From a virus, in the IMG/VR virus record IMGVR_UViG_3300012012_001148, positions 1 to 41,368 of that record: a DNA stretch of 41,368 nt; one strand, given 5' to 3'. Below, in pieces: positions 8,915 through 16,308 of this stretch. How positions within the stretch are numbered: position 1 is the stretch's first letter; every line of letters begins with the position of its first letter. The notes under the pieces are model-generated. The model was not told the DNA's origin and made no database searches. It saw only the letters and a list, made by a program, of their open reading frames with translations. Both the position numbers and the translations under genes were made by a program.

Positions 8915-9090
8915 TGAATGTATAACTGTTGAAGTTTGTAAACAAGGTCATATACAACTTGAACTTCTTTGCCCTTGAATGTGCATTCAGAAACTAATTT
9001 TAATAAAAATTCCAGCTCCTCCTTTGAAAAGGGAGGAGCTGGATTATTTTCTCTTTGTTTTAATGAATTTTCTTTATTTACTAAACCCAT
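8911..9090 (-). CDS. Small conserved-looking phage protein of unknown function
   Basis: 59 residues from the ATG at 9090. An upstream in-frame ATG at 9114 (67 residues) is less likely, because it has no Shine-Dalgarno site and lies only 2 nt past a promoter-like box, whereas AGG sits 7 nt before 9090. The protein is charged and helical, with a core of KEELEFLLKLVSECTFKGKEV followed by VYDLVYKLQQ; I have the impression of similar short proteins in other tailed phages but cannot name a family or function. The PAPPF...EELE codons double as an 11-bp GC-rich hairpin (separate entry). It overlaps the LamG gene by 4 bp. Confidence 0.6.
   Translation of the reverse strand: MGLVNKENSLKQRENNPAPPFSKEELEFLLKLVSECTFKGKEVQVVYDLVYKLQQLYIQ
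9011..9043 (-). terminator. Intrinsic-terminator-like hairpin inside a coding region
   Basis: CCAGCTCCTCC and GGAGGAGCTGG form a perfect 11-bp stem (12 with the flanking T-A pair) around a 9-nt loop. Read on the coding strand it is followed by AATTTTTATT. It is by far the most GC-rich inverted repeat I noticed in the window and lies in the middle of the 59-aa gene. The 3' arm contains AAAGGAGGAG, a near-perfect Shine-Dalgarno sequence that the fold would hide. It may attenuate transcription into the LamG and glycosyltransferase genes, or it may be a translation or RNA-processing signal. Confidence 0.5.
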
Positions 9091-9116
9091 AATATAACCT
9101 ATAATTTTTCGCATAA

Positions 9117-9147
9117 CAAATATAATGATTTTTACTAATATATCAAA
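9117..9147 (-). promoter_or_regulatory. Putative promoter TTTG-N19-TATATTTG
   Basis: The sense strand carries TTTG (9147-9144), 19 bases, then TATATTTG (9124-9117). This equals the Bacteroidota vegetative consensus TTTG-N19-TAnnTTTG. A start site a few bases downstream would exclude the ATG at 9114 and give a leader of roughly 15-20 nt to the ATG at 9090. In an AT-rich genome chance matches are possible, but both spacing and sequence fit. Confidence 0.5.
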
Positions 9148-9153
9148 GCAAAA

Positions 9154-10455
9154 TTATGAATAAATCCAAATTTCACCGTTGTTTGAATTTACAAAAATAG
9201 TTCCAAATCCATTGGCACCACCGTAAACAGGATTTGAAGCAGGACTTACACTTCCTTCTTGTATAACACCCATGAATGCATCAGGAGCAACAGAAGTTAT
9301 AGTTGCAATATCTGCATTATTTTGAAGTGCCCAACGGTCTGCACTTGCATCAACAGCGAGAGCATATGCAGAAGTTGCACCTTGTTGAACCAATATACCG
9401 CCATCGGTTGAAGCATCTGAACCTGATGCAAATAGAGCAAATTTGTCTTCAACTAAAAGATTTGTTGTATCAAGTGTTGTTGTTGTTCCATTGACCGTCA
9501 AATCACCAGCAACTGTAACATTTGCACCATTAAGAGTAATAGCAGTTGTATTATCACTTGCTTTAATTTGATTACCGGTAACTTTTAGATTACCAGCAAC
9601 AGCAACATCACCTGTTCCACTAAATGTTAGGGCGGTTGTTCCACCATTCATCTTAATATCATTACCACCAACAGTAATATCACCTGTTAAAGTTACATCA
9701 ACAAATTGTGGACTGTCTCCTGTTTGTAGACCTGTATCAACATCCGTATTTACACCGTTAATAGTTGCACGAACTGTGCCTTGTGAAGGTGAAGTGAATG
9801 ATGAACCACTAACTGTTCCGGTTGGAAGAGCGGATACAACACCGGTTGTAAATGTTGTTGATGCCGTGTCAAGTGTAATGTTTGGTGTACTTCCTTCGCC
9901 CGTTGTTGCAGATGATACAAGAGCACCAGATGCAGATACAGTAGCAACATAATTACCAGTTGTGTCTGTTCCAAGAGCAACAGAATTAGCTTGTATTGTT
10001 GCAACTCCAGTTGATGCATCTATAAGAATGTCACCACTAACACCGGCATAAGATGATGAATTAAAGAATGTTTGTAATGATCCAGAATTAACAGAAAGAC
10101 TATCAGTTGCTTCTACGGATAAACCACTACCAGCAAGGTCTGTTAATAAATTTTGCCATGTAATTTGTTTATTACCGGTGGTGTTGTTTGATGCATCATC
10201 GTTGATAAAGAATTTTGTGTTTGTGCTATTAACTATATCAGTTAATGCAGTAGTAGGAAATGTTGGTGTTGCTGTTACACCTGTTAAACCAGTTCCATCT
10301 CCTACAAAAGAACCTGTGAAAGAACCAGTCAATCGGGTATTTGCTTGCGTTGTTTGGATTTGTTGATTAGCACCGACTAATACGCCAACTGAAGCACTAA
10401 CCGATGCTAATTCGGCTACACTACCCGATACTATAAGTTTTTTCCACGTTGCCAT
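9154..10455 (-). CDS. Beta-rich tail fibre protein
   Basis: 433 residues. The ATG has GGAG 7 nt upstream. The N-terminus ATWKKLIVSGSVAEL matches that of the collagen fibre starting at 3349, suggesting both attach to the same virion partner. The middle consists of short beta-strand repeats rich in G, T, N and V (LTGDITVGGNDIKMNGG, VAGNLKVTGNQIKASD, VAGDLTVNGTTTTLD), the pattern of a trimeric beta-helical fibre shaft. The C-terminus (NNGEIWIYS) is short and aromatic. Comparable proteins occur as tail fibres in T4-like phages, but I cannot assign a specific name. The following gene starts 40 bp downstream behind its own promoter-like box. Confidence 0.65.
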   Translation of the reverse strand: MATWKKLIVSGSVAELASVSASVGVLVGANQQIQTTQANTRLTGSFTGSFVGDGTGLTGVTATPTFPTTALTDIVNSTNTKFFINDDASNNTTGNKQITWQNLLTDLAGSGLSVEATDSLSVNSGSLQTFFNSSSYAGVSGDILIDASTGVATIQANSVALGTDTTGNYVATVSASGALVSSATTGEGSTPNITLDTASTTFTTGVVSALPTGTVSGSSFTSPSQGTVRATINGVNTDVDTGLQTGDSPQFVDVTLTGDITVGGNDIKMNGGTTALTFSGTGDVAVAGNLKVTGNQIKASDNTTAITLNGANVTVAGDLTVNGTTTTLDTTNLLVEDKFALFASGSDASTDGGILVQQGATSAYALAVDASADRWALQNNADIATITSVAPDAFMGVIQEGSVSPASNPVYGGANGFGTIFVNSNNGEIWIYS

Positions 10456-10478
10456 TTAATTCTCCAAATTTGAGTTGT

Positions 10479-12020
10479 TTATATGAATAAATATAGATTA
10501 CTTCCTGAAATCACTAAACTACCTGTTGTATCTAACACAGGTAATTGATTTGTTGTTGGTAATACAAACTTACCTTCAACATTTAGACTACCACTAATAT
10601 AAGCAGATCCAGTAAATGCCATTGTATCTGCATTAAAAAATGAACTACCAGTTACCGATATTGAACCCGTAAATTGATGTGTGTCATCCAAAGTATCACC
10701 AAATTTTGATGAACCAGATGCATAAAGAGTTTGTATATTTACAACCGAAGATGAAACTACATAAGTTCTTGCAGTTATAGTTCCACCTACTAAAAGATTT
10801 CCGTCAAAATTTGCATTAGTTGCATAAAGAGTATTAAATCTAGGTGAGTCACTTTCAGCTAAACCCAATACTCCTCTTTGACCAGAACCAGAAATTATGT
10901 TTGTTCCAAATAAATGAGAAAGAGTTTGGGTTGAACTCGATACTATACCACTTGGTTTGTTTAATATATTATCCCAATAAACACTACCACTCAATTCTCC
11001 GTCAGTAACAAATCCTAAATCTTGAATTTGCTGTGATGAAGATATAACACCAGAAAATATACCACTAAAAAGTGGAGCAGTAATTGTTCCTTGTGATGTT
11101 AATGAACCACTTAAAAATAATGAACCAGTAAATTGGTGTGTATCATCTATTGTATCACCAAATTGTGTTGAACCGGACGCCTTTATAGATTGTATATCAA
11201 CTATGGATGATGATACTACATAAGTTCTTGCAGTGAGAGTTCCATCAATAAATGCATTACCATCTATTGTTAAGTTGCTACCAGATATGTTACCGAATAC
11301 AACATTATCGGATGTTCCTAATCCAATAGAACTTCTTTGATTAGAAGAAGAAACTATACCTGTTCCACCCAATACTTGAACTGAACTTGATACAATACCA
11401 CTTGGTTTATTTACAATTTCATCCCAAACACTTGAAGTGATAAACCCAAAATTTTGTATTTGTTGTGATGATGATATTGTTCCAGCAGCAACAAGATTAG
11501 TCAATCCACTACCATCACCAACGAATGTTCCATATACTGATCCAGTAATATAAACTGAACCAGTAAATTGGTGTGTATCTAACACATCATTTCCAAATAT
11601 GTTTGAACCACTACTGAATGATTGAGTTACGTTGATTACCGATGATGAAATAATTAACTGTCTGGCAGTTAAATCACCAGTTAGAGTAAGATTATTGAAT
11701 GTTGGCGAGTCAGTTGTAGCAAGTCCAAGAACGCCTCTTTGAGCAGAACTTGATACAATACTTGTTCCAACAAGATATGTTAGTGTTTGAGTAGAAGATG
11801 ATACTATGCCACTTGGTAGAGCAGCTGCACCAATGTTTGTTAGTTGTGAACCGTCACCCTTAAAATAATAGGCATCTACGGTTCCAGATACAGCAAGTAA
11901 CGTAACAAGAGATCCAGTTCCGTCAAGAAGTGTTGAGTCATCAACAGGATCCGTTTGAAGTAATCTATAATAAGATTCGGAAACAAATAGATTGGTTAGG
12001 TCTCTTTGTGAACTTGGCAA
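10479..12020 (-). CDS. Modular beta-helical tail fibre protein with three internal repeats
   Basis: 513 residues from a TTG start at 12020. The overlapping upstream ATG is out of frame, and a GAGAG stretch precedes the TTG. After the N-terminus (PSSQRDLTNLFVSESYYRLL) the protein holds three modules of about 145-154 residues. Each contains PSGIVSSS (69-76, 206-213, 356-363) and a DTHQFTGS motif (about 148-155, 293-300, 447-454). The related motif DDLHQVTGS appears in the collagen fibre starting at 3349, so fibre modules have been exchanged or duplicated. High Ser/Thr content and no cysteine-rich or catalytic motif suggest a structural shaft. Confidence 0.65.
   Translation of the reverse strand: MPSSQRDLTNLFVSESYYRLLQTDPVDDSTLLDGTGSLVTLLAVSGTVDAYYFKGDGSQLTNIGAAALPSGIVSSSTQTLTYLVGTSIVSSSAQRGVLGLATTDSPTFNNLTLTGDLTARQLIISSSVINVTQSFSSGSNIFGNDVLDTHQFTGSVYITGSVYGTFVGDGSGLTNLVAAGTISSSQQIQNFGFITSSVWDEIVNKPSGIVSSSVQVLGGTGIVSSSNQRSSIGLGTSDNVVFGNISGSNLTIDGNAFIDGTLTARTYVVSSSIVDIQSIKASGSTQFGDTIDDTHQFTGSLFLSGSLTSQGTITAPLFSGIFSGVISSSQQIQDLGFVTDGELSGSVYWDNILNKPSGIVSSSTQTLSHLFGTNIISGSGQRGVLGLAESDSPRFNTLYATNANFDGNLLVGGTITARTYVVSSSVVNIQTLYASGSSKFGDTLDDTHQFTGSISVTGSSFFNADTMAFTGSAYISGSLNVEGKFVLPTTNQLPVLDTTGSLVISGSNLYLFI
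10488..10495 (-). promoter_or_regulatory. Putative promoter box TATATTTA
   Basis: TATATTTAT on the sense strand ends 33 nt before the ATG at 10455 and overlaps the last codons of the upstream fibre gene. No convincing -33 element is visible. It belongs to the six-member ATATTTRT set. Confidence 0.35.
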
Positions 12021-12032
12021 TTATTCTCTCTC

Positions 12033-12068
12033 ATAGTGTGTATGTCTTGATAAATACATTCTCACTAT
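12033..12068 (-). other. Imperfect inverted repeat in the leader of the 513-aa fibre gene
   Basis: ATAGTG (12033-12038) pairs with CACTAT (12063-12068). A further G-C and ATGT/ACAT continue the stem past two T/T mismatches, around a 10-nt loop. It has no following T-run, so it is not a terminator. It partly overlaps the promoter-like box and could be an operator or a leader hairpin; the evidence is the base pairing only. Confidence 0.3.
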
Positions 12069-12075
12069 AAATATG
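12068..12075 (-). promoter_or_regulatory. Putative promoter box CATATTTA before the 513-aa fibre gene
   Basis: The sense strand reads CATATTTATAG, identical over eleven bases to the element before the fibre gene at 3349, and lies 48 nt before the TTG at 12020 in the 66-bp gap. A TTG lies 22 nt upstream. Confidence 0.4.
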
Positions 12076-12086
12076 TAAAAGATTTT

Positions 12087-15000
12087 TTATCCCATTACAA
12101 TTACAGTAAACTCCAAAACAGTGGGTATATTAGCAAATACTAATTCTATATTATTGTTATCGGTATGTGTTGCTGTATAAGGTTCAGTTGCATTTCCAGG
12201 ATAAAAAATTTCTTCATTTCCACCATTTTCACGAATACATACCATTACATTTTTATTACCAAATGCATGATTTATTGCAAACGTATCATTTATACCATTG
12301 CCAATTGAAACGGTATATTTTGAAAATGATACACCACTTGTTCCACTCGTTCCACTATTACCAGCAGTTCCGGATGTTCCGTATGTTTGTCCAGATGTTC
12401 CAGCAGTTCCGCTATTTCCAGATGATCCACTACTTCCAGATGAGCCAGCAAGTCCTTGTATACCCTGAACACCAGAAGTTCCAGATGTTCCATTATTACC
12501 AGCAGTTCCAGATGTTCCACTACTACCAGATGTACCCGAACTTCCTGCATCTCCCGTTATTCCACTTGTTCCACTACTTCCTGATGTTCCTGAACTACCA
12601 GATGTTCCAGATGATCCTGATGTTCCAGATGAACCAGAACTTCCATTTTGTCCTGCAGTTCCTGAAGATCCTGATGTTCCTGATGTTCCATTGAGAGCTG
12701 CAAGACTAATTTTCCAAATGTTATATGTGCCAGAGCCAACAGTTTCAGAAACTTCAATTACAATTTGTCCTGTACCGGAGTTATATGAAGTTACCGAACC
12801 ATACATTTTATTACCAGCATCGTATACAGCAACAACATCTTGTCCTGTAATATAAGCAAGTCCTGTTTCAACGGTAAATGTTTTAGATCCTGTTCCAATT
12901 GAAATTGATGTAGTTGATGATGTTGAGTATCTATCGCCTGATTGACCAGATGTTCCACTTGTTCCAGATGATCCGCTTGATCCGGATGTTCCACTTGAAC
13001 CAGATGTTCCATTTGAACCAGACGTTCCACTTGAACCATTTGCTCCAGAAGTTCCTGATGTTCCATTTTGACCAGCAGTTCCAGATGTTCCATTTTGACC
13101 AGCAGTTCCAGAAGAACCCGATGAACCAGATGTTCCGCTACTTCCTGCAGTTCCAGATGAACCAGATGTTCCACTACTTCCTGATGTTCCAGATGAACCT
13201 GAACTTCCACTACTTCCCGATGTTCCAGATGAACCAGGTAATCCAGTTTCACCTTTTTCACCAGATGTTCCACTTGTTCCAGATGAACCTGAACTTCCAC
13301 TACTTCCAGAAGATCCAGTTATACCACTTGAACCAGAAGTTCCAGATGTTCCATTTTGACCAGCAGTTCCAGATGTTCCGTTTTGACCAGCAGTTCCACT
13401 ACTACCACTCGAACCGGATGTTCCACTACTTCCTGATGTTCCAGAGGAACCAGATGTTCCGCCACTACCTTGTGGACCAGGAGCACCTGACAGTGATATA
13501 TTCCACGATGTATATGTTCCACTTCCGGTTGCAGTTGTCACATTGATAACAAGTTGACCAGTTCCACTATTATATGATGTAACGGTGCCTTCCATTTTAT
13601 TACTACCATCATAAGCAGCAATAACATTTTGTCCAATACTTAATTGTAGACCAGTATCAACAGTGAATGTTTTAGATCCTGTCCCAATTGAATTTGATGT
13701 AGTAGATGTTGTGGTATATCTATCACCGGAAAGACCAGATGTTCCATTATTACCAGCCGTTCCACTACTACCGGATGATCCTGAAGATCCTGATGAACCT
13801 GGATTACCCTGTATACCACTTACACCAGATGAACCAGATGAACCACTGGATCCATTAACACCCGAAGTTCCACTACCACCGTCTGTTCCAGCTGTTCCAG
13901 ATGAACCCGCAACTCCATTAAATCCAGAAGATCCAGATGATCCACTTGAACCAGAACTTCCACTTGTTCCAGAGTTTCCACTTGTTCCATTTGTTCCAGA
14001 AGTTCCAGAGTTTCCACTTGTTCCAGAGTTTCCACTTGTTCCAGTTGTTCCAGAAGTTCCGGATGTTCCGGATGTTCCATTTGATCCACCACTACCACCA
14101 CCACTTGTAGAACCGTTTATTATGGCATTTTGTATTATTACACTACACCCATCCCATTTGATATATGATTCACCGCAAGTTCCGTTATTACAACTACCAC
14201 CGCCACCAGCAGTAGCACTACCAAAAATTGGATTGTATGAACCACTCCATCCCAAAAGAAATTCTGAACTTGAACCCAATATAAACAAATCAAAACTAGA
14301 TGGTGTTGATCCAAAATTAAACGTTGAACCACATTCGTTTATCATGTTTACAGAATTTTGTGAGAATGCTCCATCAGGTTGATTATATGGATTACCATTA
14401 GTTAAACCCCAACCAAAATTTGATGAAACATTTGGATTATTTATAGCATTTTGAACACCTTGATATTGATACGGATTTATTGCAGATCCAGATGTAACAG
14501 CAGAAGAATTGTTTGCAAATAATTGAACACCGCTCGAAGTATTCTGTGAAAGAAACATTGAGCCGGTCATCACATTGTTATCGCCTTGAATATAATGATT
14601 TCCACCTTCAAAGAATACATCATTAACAGTTGTTTCAGCGTTTGATTCTCTCAATGTATCATTGAAGTATTGTAATTTTATATCCATATATTCCAATTTA
14701 TGATTTTGATCAACAGGAACATAAAGTGTGGTTCTTTTTGGAGTAAATCCAAATTCTACTGTTTCTTTTACTTCAATATCTTGTAAAACTACACCGGTAT
14801 TTGTTAAAAATCTTAATTGGCCGTATCCATCATTATCTGGAATTACACTTAATTTATTATTGAGAAGAAACTGATTATCAAGATTTTGTATTGGTATTGA
14901 TCCTATAAATTTACCAAATTCAGAATCGGTTTTGAAAGCATCTCCAACTGCATATATTTCAAGAATTGGTGCCCTTTTGTCATTGCCAGGTCTATATCTA

Positions 15001-16307
15001 TATGCATTAAATTGTAATTCATATAATGTATCTTTGTAGTATTTTGTTTCAACATCTGATGATTGTTCTATTACTATAGCAGCATCGTTAATTAGTGCAC
15101 CATCGGTAGATACTTGTATTCCAGAAAATATGTTTGTAGTGTAAAATGATGTTGTTGCTGCGGGTGCTCCATTAAATGAAATAGCATTCCAATAATTTGT
15201 TGCACTCAATGATATTGTGCTTGAAATACCAGCAACAGTTGCATTTATTGTAGAGGTAAATTTTCCAATAGGATAATCTACTATTTGGGAATTACTGTCA
15301 ACCAAAATGTTTTTTGCTTCAATTTTTGCATCATATAATTCTTTGTAATCTGCACTTGGATCATTTTTACTTTTACCAAATACTTTAACACGTGAAACAG
15401 AACCTACGGTTGGATCTATATCATTTACATCTATTCTTGCATAATTTTTTATATTTTGTGTTATGTTTTTACCAGTAGAAGATTGATTGTATCTTAAAAA
15501 ATATGGTTGGATTTCTGATGATATTATCTCTGTGCTTTCTCCGTTAATACCATTTACAACTAATCTTTCATCAAGTTCTATTGTATAATTGCTATCTACT
15601 GATACAATACTTGCAGTATAATTAAAACTTGCAGTTTCATATGTTATTAGTGGATTTGTATTATCTGAAAGATATGGAAATGATATTGTGGCATTTGTGT
15701 AATTTTCTGAAAATGTCTCTCCCAAAGAAAATAATTTTGGTTTACCGTTTTCAATGGAATACCTTACTGTTCCGGTTTTGGTTGTTTCTTTTGAATTTCC
15801 AACAAATCTTTCTTCTACAACAGAATACTTTTTTTCTGTTACGGAAATTTTTGGATTGTTTTCAAATATAATGTCATTATCATTTATCTTGAATTTATCA
15901 AGACCGATAGTGTATGCAAATTTTATGTTGTTTTGTTTTACTTGTTCTGGATTTATTCTATTTAATTTAGTATCAAAATTACTTGTTCCTATAAAAGTTA
16001 TAGTTCCAGATCCAAGTGATGTTGTTCTATAAACATAAACTGCAACTATTCTTGTTCCATCTGCTTCTTCTGCAGTTGTAACGTGGTGAAAAACATTATT
16101 TCCATTTGAATCCAATACTTCAATGTATATTGGATAATTTTGAGATAGATAATTAAAATTTGGTTTTATCTTAAACGAATTTTTACCAGCAGAAAAGTAT
16201 TCTGGTATAGATGTTATATTGAAAAAGTTTGCAGATAGTTCGGAAGTATCTACAAATTGTGTATTGGTATTTATTAAATTACGTTTAAGTTGTTTGTATT
16301 CTACCAT
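12087..16307 (-). CDS. Large tail protein with collagen-like C-terminal half
   Basis: 1406 residues; ATG with AGAG 7 nt upstream. Residues 1 to about 735 are non-repetitive and beta-rich, probably the virion-attached part. From about 738 the protein is Gly-X-Y collagen-like (GTS, GSS, GNS, with a few classic triplets such as GAPGPQG and GEKGETGLPG). This is interrupted by two copies of an ~82-residue insert at about 861-943 and 1124-1203 (DRYTTTSTTSNSIGTGSKTF and DRYSTSSTTSISIGTGSKTF). A final globular domain of about 80 residues (SKYTVSIGNGINDTFAINHA) may be the trimerisation or receptor tip. It begins 1 bp after the stop of the Mre11-Rad50 gene and so is probably co-transcribed with it. A collagen-stemmed fibre or baseplate protein is the most likely role. 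Confidence 0.7.
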   Translation of the reverse strand: MVEYKQLKRNLINTNTQFVDTSELSANFFNITSIPEYFSAGKNSFKIKPNFNYLSQNYPIYIEVLDSNGNNVFHHVTTAEEADGTRIVAVYVYRTTSLGSGTITFIGTSNFDTKLNRINPEQVKQNNIKFAYTIGLDKFKINDNDIIFENNPKISVTEKKYSVVEERFVGNSKETTKTGTVRYSIENGKPKLFSLGETFSENYTNATISFPYLSDNTNPLITYETASFNYTASIVSVDSNYTIELDERLVVNGINGESTEIISSEIQPYFLRYNQSSTGKNITQNIKNYARIDVNDIDPTVGSVSRVKVFGKSKNDPSADYKELYDAKIEAKNILVDSNSQIVDYPIGKFTSTINATVAGISSTISLSATNYWNAISFNGAPAATTSFYTTNIFSGIQVSTDGALINDAAIVIEQSSDVETKYYKDTLYELQFNAYRYRPGNDKRAPILEIYAVGDAFKTDSEFGKFIGSIPIQNLDNQFLLNNKLSVIPDNDGYGQLRFLTNTGVVLQDIEVKETVEFGFTPKRTTLYVPVDQNHKLEYMDIKLQYFNDTLRESNAETTVNDVFFEGGNHYIQGDNNVMTGSMFLSQNTSSGVQLFANNSSAVTSGSAINPYQYQGVQNAINNPNVSSNFGWGLTNGNPYNQPDGAFSQNSVNMINECGSTFNFGSTPSSFDLFILGSSSEFLLGWSGSYNPIFGSATAGGGGSCNNGTCGESYIKWDGCSVIIQNAIINGSTSGGGSGGSNGTSGTSGTSGTTGTSGNSGTSGNSGTSGTNGTSGNSGTSGSSGSSGSSGSSGFNGVAGSSGTAGTDGGSGTSGVNGSSGSSGSSGVSGIQGNPGSSGSSGSSGSSGTAGNNGTSGLSGDRYTTTSTTSNSIGTGSKTFTVDTGLQLSIGQNVIAAYDGSNKMEGTVTSYNSGTGQLVINVTTATGSGTYTSWNISLSGAPGPQGSGGTSGSSGTSGSSGTSGSSGSSGTAGQNGTSGTAGQNGTSGTSGSSGITGSSGSSGSSGSSGTSGTSGEKGETGLPGSSGTSGSSGSSGSSGTSGSSGTSGSSGTAGSSGTSGSSGSSGTAGQNGTSGTAGQNGTSGTSGANGSSGTSGSNGTSGSSGTSGSSGSSGTSGTSGQSGDRYSTSSTTSISIGTGSKTFTVETGLAYITGQDVVAVYDAGNKMYGSVTSYNSGTGQIVIEVSETVGSGTYNIWKISLAALNGTSGTSGSSGTAGQNGSSGSSGTSGSSGTSGSSGTSGSSGTSGITGDAGSSGTSGSSGTSGTAGNNGTSGTSGVQGIQGLAGSSGSSGSSGNSGTAGTSGQTYGTSGTAGNSGTSGTSGVSFSKYTVSIGNGINDTFAINHAFGNKNVMVCIRENGGNEEIFYPGNATEPYTATHTDNNNIELVFANIPTVLEFTVIVMG
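12330..14095 (-). repeat. Collagen-like region with two inserted beta domains
   Basis: Three Gly-X-Y stretches (about 14095-13731, 13485-12945 and 12695-12330) encode GTSG/SSG/NSG/TAG triplets. They are separated by two homologous ~82-residue inserts (about 13728-13480 and 12938-12700). As in the other fibre, proline and charged residues are rare, and Ser or Thr dominates X and Y. Confidence 0.85.
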
Positions 16308-16308
16308 C

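Noticed and set aside
9091-9114. ATG at 9114 as start of the small gene
   Set aside because: No Shine-Dalgarno site, and it lies 2 nt from the promoter-like box; AGG 7 nt before 9090 supports the later start.
12167-14382. Plus-strand frames of up to 239 residues (PDEP-type repeats) opposite the 1406-aa gene
   Set aside because: Mirror images of the collagen codons, with no Shine-Dalgarno site and no known domain.
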